Positions 8,387-15,770 of a DNA stretch of 64,000 bases are shown here, piece after piece. The position numbers and the translations under genes were made by a program. How positions within the stretch are numbered: the stretch's first letter is position 1; the number at the start of each line of letters is the position of its first letter. Under the pieces are notes generated by a model. That model was given only the letters and a program-made list of their open reading frames with translations, searched no databases and was not told the DNA's origin. Source of the stretch: Parafrankia sp. EUN1f (GTDB lineage Bacteria > Actinomycetota > Actinomycetes > Frankiales > Frankiaceae); contig NZ_ADGX01000039.1 in NCBI RefSeq assembly GCF_000177675.1, forward strand, positions 1 to 64,000. The letters run 5' to 3'.

Positions 8387-9811
8387 TCAGCGCACCAGCT
8401 CCGTGACCTTTCGTTGTGCGCCGGCCAGCGTGGAGTTCGGGTCGGCGCCGGTCATGATCGCCACGACCTCGTCGTTGATCGCGTCATGGACCTCGCCGCC
8501 GCGGGTGCCACCCCACTGCGGGGCCTGGACGAGCGACGGAATGATCGCGTCGAACTGGGTCAGCTCGGGGTACTCCTGGTAGAAGGACGCGAGCTGCGTC
8601 CGGGCGGTGTTGTCGACCGGGAAGAAGCTGAAGGCCTCCGTGCCCGCCTTGATCACATCGGGGGAGAGCAGCGCGACGACCAGCTCGGTGGCCATCTCCC
8701 GCTGGCAGCGGTCCGTCGACAGAATCGCCAGGCCGTTACCCCCGGAGACCGGGCGGATGGTGCCGCCCGGAAGCGTCGGGAAGGGCATGACCCCGACCTC
8801 GAAGCCGGCGGCACCCTGATCGTGGATGTACTTCAGCCCGCCGGAGATCGAGGGCAGGGTGACCGCGCTGATCGCGGTTTCCCGGCGAATGCCGAACCGC
8901 AGCAGGCCCTCCCTGGTCGCGTCGCCAGACTGTGGTCCGTAGGTGCCCACCTTGGCGAGGAAGGTGGCGGCCTCACGGGCCGCGGGGGTCGTCAGATCAG
9001 GCTGACCGTCAGCCTTCTGCACCGGGGTGCCCTTGGAACTGGCCAGCGTGCTCAGATACCACTGGCCGAAACCCTGGGTCGGCAGGTCGATCGGCTGGAT
9101 CGACTGACCCGACTTCTTGATCTTCTCGGCGGCCGCGAGCACACCCGCGGTCGTCTTGAGGGTCGCGGGATCGACCCCGGCCTTTTTCAGGGCGTCCGCG
9201 TTGTAGACGAGGGCGAGCATCGAAACCTGCTGCGGGATGGCGACCAGCTTGCCGTCGTACTCACCCAGGTGCAGGAAACGCTGGTCGTAGGAGGCTCGCA
9301 GCAGCTTCGGTGAGAGCGGCTGGGCGCCGAGCTCGTCGGCGAACGTGGGCAGCAGGTCGAAGCCGGCGACGGCGACGTCCGCGGGGCGACCGGCCGCGCG
9401 GTCGGCGCTGAGCTGCGCCACCAGCTCCGGATAGCCGGTCGCGTCGGCGGAAAGCTCCACGGTGAGCCCTGGATGGGCGGCCTCCATGTAGGCCTTGCCG
9501 GACTTCGCCGCGTCGTTGAGCGAACCGACCGCGTACATCCGCAGGGTCTTCACGGACGCCGCGCACTCGGCGGAGGCCTTCGCCCCGTTCACGTCGTCAA
9601 CGCTCGCGGTGGCCGCCCGCGCGGTCGGGCGCAGGCTTTCGGCCGGGTCGACAGCGGTACCGGAACCGCCGCCGCACGCCGTGAGCAGACCGGCCGTCAC
9701 GACACCGGCCAAGGCGGCCGTCAGAGGCACCGCCCGCATGGTCCGCCTCGGACGCATCCCCGCCTCGCGGGGCCTCGACCGTGGTTCTGGCGCATCGCGC
9801 AGCATCGGCAT
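8387..9811 (-). CDS. extracellular solute-binding lipoprotein (ABC transporter, sugar-type)
   Basis: A 474-residue family 1 solute-binding protein. After a basic N-terminus there is a hydrophobic segment and a lipobox, GLLTACGGG, around residue 46, so the mature protein should be lipid-anchored outside the membrane. The mature part has the features of carbohydrate-type binding proteins: AAHPGLTVELSADATGYPELVAQL, a PADVAVAGFD segment and LVYNADALKKAGVDP. Starts at 9811, 9757 or 9739 are all possible; the last gives the most typical signal peptide. No permease or ATPase gene is nearby, so it is an orphan binding protein. The substrate is unknown. Confidence 0.85.
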   Translation of the reverse strand: MPMLRDAPEPRSRPREAGMRPRRTMRAVPLTAALAGVVTAGLLTACGGGSGTAVDPAESLRPTARAATASVDDVNGAKASAECAASVKTLRMYAVGSLNDAAKSGKAYMEAAHPGLTVELSADATGYPELVAQLSADRAAGRPADVAVAGFDLLPTFADELGAQPLSPKLLRASYDQRFLHLGEYDGKLVAIPQQVSMLALVYNADALKKAGVDPATLKTTAGVLAAAEKIKKSGQSIQPIDLPTQGFGQWYLSTLASSKGTPVQKADGQPDLTTPAAREAATFLAKVGTYGPQSGDATREGLLRFGIRRETAISAVTLPSISGGLKYIHDQGAAGFEVGVMPFPTLPGGTIRPVSGGNGLAILSTDRCQREMATELVVALLSPDVIKAGTEAFSFFPVDNTARTQLASFYQEYPELTQFDAIIPSLVQAPQWGGTRGGEVHDAINDEVVAIMTGADPNSTLAGAQRKVTELVR

Positions 9812-10068
9812 TCCCTCTCGTCGGTTTCCGCCCGACGGCTGCCGTTAGCCGTTGGACCCCGTCGTACGGACATCGTCCCGTGCCCGGCCGGGCACGGTGA
9901 AGGGATATCCGGCCACGGCATTCCGACCGGCTAACCCGGCCCGCGGCGCGAACCCTACCGCGCGTCCCGCTTCCGCCGCCCGAAGCGGCATTGCTTTTCA
10001 CGGCGCGCGGCTCAGACTGCGGATATCGCCTTGTTCCCGCTGATCCGCTCATCGTCTCGGAGGCTCCC

Positions 10069-10734
10069 ATGCAGCGATCTGTCGTCCGCCGCCGCGCCTG
10101 GCCCATCCACCGGCCGCGGACGACCGGCGCCGCCACCCTCTCGATCCTGCTCTGCGCCGGAGTCGTGGCCTGCGGTGACGGGTCAAGCCCGCGGGGCGGT
10201 TCGGTCCCCGCGGCCAGTGCCAGCGCCAGCGCCGGCACCGGCACCGGCACCGGCACCGGCACCGGGGTCGGCGCGGTGGTCTCGAGCCCGCCGTCCAGCT
10301 GGGGTGCCGGTGCGGTCAGCGCGCAGCGCCAGCTCGCGCCGTCCGCACGACTGGTCGCCCTTCGGGGGGCCCACAACACGGTGGGCGGTGCGGGATTCGA
10401 CCGGCTGGTGCTGGAGTTTCGCGGAGGTCTTCCCGGTTACACCGCCGGTTACGTCGACGAGGTGGTCCGTCCGGGTTCCGGGGCGCCCCTGCCGTTGGAG
10501 GGTGCGGTCATGTTCGAGGTCGTGGTGACCCCCGCCGCGGCTCATGACGACGCCGGTGTGACGACGCTGACCACCCCCGGAACGGGGGGCGGGCTACCCG
10601 TACTGACCAGTTACGTGCTCGCCGGGGACTTCGAGGGCTACGTGCACGTCGGCGCCGGCCTGAACACCCGGGCGGGCTTCCGGGTCCTCGAGCTGACGAA
10701 CCCCGACCGCCTGGTGATCGACTTCGCTGGTTGA
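10069..10734 (+). CDS. lipoprotein with AMIN-like domain
   Basis: A 221-residue secreted protein. A signal peptide ends in the lipobox CAGVVACGDG (Cys near residue 36), followed by a Ser/Ala/Gly-Thr linker containing a run of about four GT dipeptides from a 6-bp repeat. The rest resembles the AMIN-like all-beta domain of actinobacterial lipoproteins: FDRLVLEFRGGLPGY, VLAGDFEGYVHVGAGL and the closing FRVLELTNPDRLVIDFAG. The start ATG at 10069 has a GGAGG ribosome site; a longer ORF from 9991 is less likely. It ends 17 bases before the stop of the convergent propeller gene. Function is probably envelope binding, not established. Confidence 0.75.
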   Translation: MQRSVVRRRAWPIHRPRTTGAATLSILLCAGVVACGDGSSPRGGSVPAASASASAGTGTGTGTGTGVGAVVSSPPSSWGAGAVSAQRQLAPSARLVALRGAHNTVGGAGFDRLVLEFRGGLPGYTAGYVDEVVRPGSGAPLPLEGAVMFEVVVTPAAAHDDAGVTTLTTPGTGGGLPVLTSYVLAGDFEGYVHVGAGLNTRAGFRVLELTNPDRLVIDFAG

Positions 10735-10751
10735 CGACCATCCCGGCCGGA

Positions 10752-12473
10752 TCACACGATCGGGAGCCCGTCCGGGCTGGCGGATGGGCCGGTGGTGGGT
10801 GACGGAGGCGGGGTGGTCACCGGCGGTGTCGTCACCGGAGGAGGCGACGGTGTCCGCGGCGGCGGGGTGGTCGGCGTGCGTGTCGGTTCGGACGTGGTCT
10901 GATCGTGCTCCGCCTCGGTACCGGTCCGGGTGCCGGTGCCCGGACCGGACGTGGCGGCGGTCGGGGTGCGGGTCGTCGTCGCTGCCGGCGTGGGCCGTGC
11001 CGCGCCCTGGCCGTGGGCGGCGCCGTCGGGGCGCGGCTGCTGCGGCCTGGGCAGCGGTGGGGCCGCAGGCAGCGGCTGGGCCGAGCCGGTGGGCAGGCCG
11101 GGGAGATCCGGCGGCTGCTTGCTGATCGGAGTCCGGCCACGATCATTGATCAGGACGGCGTTGGGCCCGGCGGTGTCATTGATCCACACCTGGCCGTCGT
11201 CGACGGTCACCGTGATCCGTGCGTGCCCGTCGGCCGCGGCGACCGGTATGGGAGCACCGAACGTGCCGTGGGCGAGGTCGTAGTCGAGCACGACGCCAAG
11301 CGCGGATTCCGGCACATAGGCATGGCCCGCCTGGACCACGGGTACGCCGGGCTGCCTCTGCCCCTGCCCCTGCCCTTGATCCCGGCCGGGGAGCTCCGAC
11401 ATCGCCACCGTGCCGTGATCGACATCCACCAGGTAAAGCCGACGGGCCACCGGGTCGAGCAGACCGACGACGCCCCTCTCCGTCCGGCGGGCGACGAGCA
11501 GCTCCGGGCCGGCCGGAGCCGGTGTCTCAGACAGGGGCAGGACCGTACGCGCTCCGGCTCTGGCTCCCGACTCGCCGGGGGCGCCCGGGCCGCCGAGCGT
11601 CGTCAGGCTGCGCGCGGTGCTGTCGACGACGACCGGGCGCCCGCCGGCCAGCACCACGTCGATGGCGTTTCCGGGCGGTGCGACCGGGCCGGCGACCGGC
11701 GCGGCGACACCGTCACGCACCGCCACGACGGTTCCGGTGGAGCGCAGCGGCACCCACAGGGTGCCGTCGTCGCTCTGGGCCGCCGCGCCGAGCGGCGACG
11801 GGAGGTCGAGGGCCGTACCGATGGGCGACAGGTCGTCCGCGGACAGCGGCTGGACCCGCCCGGCTCCGGCCTCGACCGCGTAGGTGATCCCGGACGCCGA
11901 GGTGATCGCCACGCCGGGCCGGAGAGCCGCCGAGCCGACAGTGGCCAGGCGTGCCGGGTCGACCAGGAACATCTGACCGGCGCTCGGATCGACGACGACG
12001 ATCTTGTGGGTGGTCGAGGTGACAGTCAGGTCACGGCCGGCCGTGCCGGGAACGGTCACTGCGGCGTTCGCCCGGCCGGCGGGGCCACTCAGGTGAATCA
12101 GCGTGCCGGTGGCCGAGTCGGTCAGCCAGGTCCCGTTGTCCACCAGATCGAGCCGGACCGGAGCTGTGCCCTGGCCGGCGGCGCCGATCAGCGCGGCTGC
12201 GGTGACGATGGCCGCGCCCGGGAGGAGCACGCGAGCCGCCGGGATGAGCTGCCCCACCCGGCCGAGCCCTCGTGCGGCGAGCTTTCGTATGTCGACCTTT
12301 GGTACGTCGACCTTTCGTGCGTCGACCTTTCGTGCGTCGGCCTTTCGTGCGCCTGGACCTCGTGCGCCGAGACGGCGTGGGCCGAGCCCGGAGGGCCTCG
12401 GTGCGGGCAGTCCTGGTGGCGGTTGACGCCAGATGCCGAGAATCGTCCGACCTCCCCAGACGCCAGGAGCCAT
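10752..12473 (-). CDS. membrane-anchored secreted protein with propeller-like repeats
   Basis: A 573-residue protein with a cytoplasmic basic N-terminus, one membrane segment (about residues 81-100, LLPGAAIVTAAALIGAA) and a large extracytoplasmic part. The outer part contains repeated segments of the type 'TGTLIHLSGP', 'VDPSAGQMFLVDPARL' and 'DDGTLWVPLRSTGTVVAV', consistent with a beta-propeller of about six blades. The last 100 residues are Pro/Thr-rich, cell-wall-spanning in style. The N-terminus has a five-fold repeat of the unit KVDAR. It is divergent from the moxR operon; comparable anchored beta-rich proteins accompany such operons in other actinobacteria. Function is not known. Confidence 0.6.
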   Translation of the reverse strand: MAPGVWGGRTILGIWRQPPPGLPAPRPSGLGPRRLGARGPGARKADARKVDARKVDVPKVDIRKLAARGLGRVGQLIPAARVLLPGAAIVTAAALIGAAGQGTAPVRLDLVDNGTWLTDSATGTLIHLSGPAGRANAAVTVPGTAGRDLTVTSTTHKIVVVDPSAGQMFLVDPARLATVGSAALRPGVAITSASGITYAVEAGAGRVQPLSADDLSPIGTALDLPSPLGAAAQSDDGTLWVPLRSTGTVVAVRDGVAAPVAGPVAPPGNAIDVVLAGGRPVVVDSTARSLTTLGGPGAPGESGARAGARTVLPLSETPAPAGPELLVARRTERGVVGLLDPVARRLYLVDVDHGTVAMSELPGRDQGQGQGQRQPGVPVVQAGHAYVPESALGVVLDYDLAHGTFGAPIPVAAADGHARITVTVDDGQVWINDTAGPNAVLINDRGRTPISKQPPDLPGLPTGSAQPLPAAPPLPRPQQPRPDGAAHGQGAARPTPAATTTRTPTAATSGPGTGTRTGTEAEHDQTTSEPTRTPTTPPPRTPSPPPVTTPPVTTPPPSPTTGPSASPDGLPIV

Positions 12474-13170
12474 CAGATGGGCCCGGCGACGCGGCGGGCC
12501 GGGTCACCGGGGGCTTCCGCCCGGCCGGAGGGAAAGCCGGGCGGAAGCCGGTGACGGACCCCATACACAACAAAGAGAACACAATGCAGCTCAACATCAA
12601 GTGGGCATATGTGGTCCGTGTGTCGTGATACGGAAGGGGCCCGCGGCTGCCCCCGCGGGCTCCCGGCCTTCCGTCGTGGTCCGTCGACAGGTCTGACGCG
12701 CTACTGCGCCGACTGGTTGCGACCCATCTTGGTCGGAGCGTCACATCTGGCGTCCCGGGGTGATGTCTCGGGCCGGTGGGGTCGCCCCCGGCACGCGTGG
12801 GCGGCGTGCCCCTCACCACGGGTTCGACAACATTTTCCGGACCGGGGACAACGAATCGGGAGACTCCGTCGTCTATCGCATCGGAACGGTTCGGCTCCGT
12901 GGCAGCGACGCTGCGGTGACGGTCGCCAGCGACACCGCCTGGTGGTGCTGGCCGGCGGTGTCGGTGGGCACTGGCGGCCTGGCCGTGGGAGGCGCGCCGG
13001 GGGCCGTTCCGTTTCCGGGCAGCTCCCCCCGCTGCCCGTGGCGGGCCGGCCGGTCGCTCCCCCTCGACCGGCCGGCCCGCCTCTCACGACCCGCGCACCT
13101 CGCACACGTCGTACACCTCGCACGATCCACCCGGCTCACACGAAGCCTCACCACACGCGGAGGTTCGTCA
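12474..13170. other. divergent intergenic region upstream of moxR
   Basis: About 700 bases between the propeller gene and moxR. It contains a 14-codon ORF and hairpin (listed separately) and then GC-rich sequence with no recognised motif. The frame of moxR is open back to 12760, but the encoded extension is Arg/Pro-rich and lacks family similarity, so the start at 13171 is preferred. Confidence 0.5.
12584..12660 (+). promoter_or_regulatory. possible leader peptide and hairpin
   Basis: An ATG at 12584 in an AT-rich patch opens a 14-codon ORF (MQLNIKWAYVVRVS) preceded by AAAGAG. Eleven bases after its stop is a hairpin with arms gcccgcgg (12639-12646) and ccgcgggc (12653-12660), extended outward by ggaagg/ccttcc. 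The arrangement resembles a leader ORF followed by an attenuator, or a small independent transcript. No conserved regulatory class is recognised. Confidence 0.3.
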
Positions 13171-14145
13171 ATGACGGTCAGCACCGATCGGGCCATCCCG
13201 TTCGCGATCGCCTTCGAGGACGTCGTCGCCAACATCGAGCAGGTCATCCGCGGCAAGCGGGCCGCGGTGGAACTAGCCACCATCTGCCTGTTCGCGCAGG
13301 GCCACCTCCTGGTGGAGGACGTCCCGGGACTGGGCAAGACCACGCTCGCCCGCAGCCTCGCGGCGTCGGTGAACGCGGGCTGCCACCGAATCCAGTTCAC
13401 GCCCGACCTGCTGCCCGCCGACATCACCGGCACCAACGTCTTCAACCAGCGGACCAGCGAGTTCAGGTTCCGTCCCGGCCCGGTCTTCGCCGGCGTCGTC
13501 ATCGGCGACGAGATCAACCGGGCCTCGCCGAAGACCCAGTCCGCCCTGCTTGAGGTGATGGAGGAACGCCACGTCACCGCCGACGGCACCCGCTACCCGG
13601 TCCCCGCGCCGTTCATGGTGATCGCCACCCAGAACCCGGTGGACATGGACGGGACGTACGCGCTGCCCGAGGCGCAGCTCGACCGGTTCCTCATGCGGCT
13701 GCGCATCGGCTACCCCACGCTGGACGCGGAGCTGGAGATCCTCGAGGGGCGCCAGGTCGGCCGGCGGGTCGAGGACCTCCGACCGGTGCTGCGGGCCGAG
13801 GACGTCGTCGCCCACGCCGAGCGGACGCTGGGCGTGCACGTCGCCCCCGAGATGCGGCGCTACATCGTGCGGGTCGTCGCCGCGACGCGGTCCCGCCGCG
13901 ACGTGGTGCGGCTCGGCGCGAGCCCGCGGGGGAGCGTCGCGTTGCTGCGGGCGGCCCAGGTCCGCGCGGCCTCGACGGGACGTTCCTTCGTCACACCGGA
14001 CGACGTCGGAGTGCTCGCCGGCCCGCTGCTCGCGCACCGGCTGGTGCTGACCCCCGAGGCCGAGCTGCGTCGGGTCACCGCGGAGGACGTCGTCGCGGAG
14101 GTCCTGGACACCGTTCCGTCGCCGCGCCGTCTCGTCGCCACATGA
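13171..14145 (+). CDS. MoxR family AAA+ ATPase
   Basis: A 324-residue AAA+ ATPase of the MoxR group, chaperone-like ATPases thought to remodel or activate partner proteins, often von Willebrand or DUF58 proteins. Walker A is VPGLGKTTLARSL (about residues 50-62), Walker B is VVIGDEINRASPKTQSALLEVMEE (about residues 109-132), and sensor 1 is IATQNPVDMDGTYALPEAQLDRF. The C-terminal helical lid contains RDVVRLGASPRGSVALLRAAQ. The ATG at 13171 is preceded by CGGAGG at good spacing. Its stop overlaps the DUF58 start by ATGA, so the two are translationally coupled. Confidence 0.93.
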   Translation: MTVSTDRAIPFAIAFEDVVANIEQVIRGKRAAVELATICLFAQGHLLVEDVPGLGKTTLARSLAASVNAGCHRIQFTPDLLPADITGTNVFNQRTSEFRFRPGPVFAGVVIGDEINRASPKTQSALLEVMEERHVTADGTRYPVPAPFMVIATQNPVDMDGTYALPEAQLDRFLMRLRIGYPTLDAELEILEGRQVGRRVEDLRPVLRAEDVVAHAERTLGVHVAPEMRRYIVRVVAATRSRRDVVRLGASPRGSVALLRAAQVRAASTGRSFVTPDDVGVLAGPLLAHRLVLTPEAELRRVTAEDVVAEVLDTVPSPRRLVAT

Positions 14146-15770
14146 GCGCGGGCACGCGCACCACCCCAGGGCTACCGAAGATCACCCCCGCGGCCTGGGG
14201 GCTGCTCGCCGCGTTGGTCGGGCTCGGCGCCGCGGCGTCGCTGCTGCGCTACGTCGAGCTGGTGCTGCTCACCGCCGCGGGTGCGGCGGCGCTGCTGCTG
14301 GCCGTGGTGTCGGTGGCTCGACCGCCCCGGGTCGGCGTCGGGCTGCGGCTCACCGCCGAAGCGGTCAGCCGCGGGGAGGAGGCCGCACTGGTGGTCACCG
14401 TCGTGAACCACTCGCGGTGGACGGCGCCCCCGTTCACGCTCTGCGTGTCCGCGATACCCGCCGATCCGGGGGCGCCGTCCGGCCCCGGGGCACCGCCTGT
14501 TCCGGGGGTGCTGTCCGGTCCGGGGGTGCCGTCTGTTCCGGGGGTGCTGTCCGGGCCGCTGGCGCGGCCGGCTGTCGTGGGCGTCCGTCGGCTTCGCGGC
14601 GGTGCCGGCCACGAGGTCGTGCTGCCGCTGGACACGGCTGTCCGGGCGGTCAGCCGGATCGGGCCCTGCTGGGTGGACCGGCGTGATCCGTTCGGTCTGG
14701 CGCACCGCCGGCAGTCCCTGGGCGAGGCGGTCACGCTGCGGGTGCGGCCCCGCACGCAGGCGCTGGTCTCGCCCCCGACCGCGCCCGCCCGCGATCCCGA
14801 CGGCTCCAGCGGCAGCGGAACGGCGGGCGGGCTGATGTTCCACATGCTGCGGGAGTACACCCCCGGAGAGGACCTGCGCCTGGTGCACTGGGCCGCCAGT
14901 GCTCGGCTGGGCACGCTCATGGTCCGCACCCATGTGGATCCGAGCGAGCCCGCCTCCACCGTCGTGCTCGACACCCGCCGGTGTGCCTACCCCGCTGGCC
15001 CGGTCGGGGCAGCCGTCTTCGAGGACGCGGTCGACGCCGCGGCCTCCGCGGTACTGGCCTGTGCACGCGGTGCCTATGGCGTCCGCCTGGTCACATCGGG
15101 CGGTGTGCGGATGACGGGTCGCCGCCGTGCCGCGGACGTTGATTCGCTGCTCGACCAGCTGGCGGCGGTCGCGCCCGACGAGGGCACGAGCCTGGAGGTG
15201 CTGCGGACGCTGCGCCGTGGCCCGGTCGGCACGCTCGTTCTGGTCACCGGCGGGATCGGGCGTGACGCGATCACGGCCCTGACGCCGGTCGCGCATGCCT
15301 TCGGCCAGGTGATCGTCCTGCGGCTGGGGCCGCGCAGCGAGGCCGTCGCCCGCGCGTGGGGCCGGCGGACCCCGGCAGACCGGGCCCGGCTGCGCCGGCA
15401 CCGGGCGAAGGGCGAACAGTGGAAGACGTTTGCCGCTGGGACGACCAGAATCCTCCACTCTTCGGACGGGCTGGACCCCTGGGCCTCCCGGGATCGCCGG
15501 GGTCCTCGTGGTGAGGTCGAGACGGCTCCACCGGCGGCCGCGCCGAACGCCACCGGATCGGGCCAGGTGCGGGTTCTGCACCTGGCAACCGCCGCCGAGC
15601 TGGGGGAGATCTGGCCCCTCTCGCCCCAGACCGCATCGCCCCAGACCACGTCACCCCCGGCCGCGGCCACACCTGCCGGGCCGGAGCCGTCGCCCGGTCG
15701 GGCGGTGTCAGGCCCCGTGGCGAGCTCCATGTCAGTAGCCGTCGACGACCGCGGGCTGATCGAGGCATGA
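14142..15770 (+). CDS. DUF58 domain protein
   Basis: A 542-residue protein typical of the second gene in moxR operons. Two membrane segments lie near the N-terminus (about residues 15-60). The DUF58 core contains the signature HMLREYTPGEDLRLVHWAAS followed by ARLGTLMVRTHVDP (about residues 228-260), then a vWA-like region. A Gly/Pro repeat (GVLSGPGVPSVP type) interrupts the domain around residues 108-140. An unusual short segment near residues 432-442 (RILHSSDG) is encoded by bases that match the dispersed hairpin element found elsewhere in this window. Starts and stops overlap both neighbours by ATGA. Family function is unknown; it is thought to act with MoxR at the envelope. Confidence 0.88.
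   Translation: MSAGTRTTPGLPKITPAAWGLLAALVGLGAAASLLRYVELVLLTAAGAAALLLAVVSVARPPRVGVGLRLTAEAVSRGEEAALVVTVVNHSRWTAPPFTLCVSAIPADPGAPSGPGAPPVPGVLSGPGVPSVPGVLSGPLARPAVVGVRRLRGGAGHEVVLPLDTAVRAVSRIGPCWVDRRDPFGLAHRRQSLGEAVTLRVRPRTQALVSPPTAPARDPDGSSGSGTAGGLMFHMLREYTPGEDLRLVHWAASARLGTLMVRTHVDPSEPASTVVLDTRRCAYPAGPVGAAVFEDAVDAAASAVLACARGAYGVRLVTSGGVRMTGRRRAADVDSLLDQLAAVAPDEGTSLEVLRTLRRGPVGTLVLVTGGIGRDAITALTPVAHAFGQVIVLRLGPRSEAVARAWGRRTPADRARLRRHRAKGEQWKTFAAGTTRILHSSDGLDPWASRDRRGPRGEVETAPPAAAPNATGSGQVRVLHLATAAELGEIWPLSPQTASPQTTSPPAAATPAGPEPSPGRAVSGPVASSMSVAVDDRGLIEA
15437..15466 (+). repeat. dispersed element fragment inside DUF58 gene
   Basis: Bases gaccagaatcctccactctt and the following cggac closely match the 3' half of the intergenic element at 29438-29495 (aagtcctcgactcttcggac) and more distantly the one at 8147-8205. 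The insertion keeps the reading frame and adds about ten residues. Confidence 0.5.

Noticed and set aside
12760-13170. N-terminal extension of moxR to 12760
   Set aside because: The extension is Arg/Pro-rich, lacks MoxR similarity, and the ATG at 13171 has a good ribosome site.
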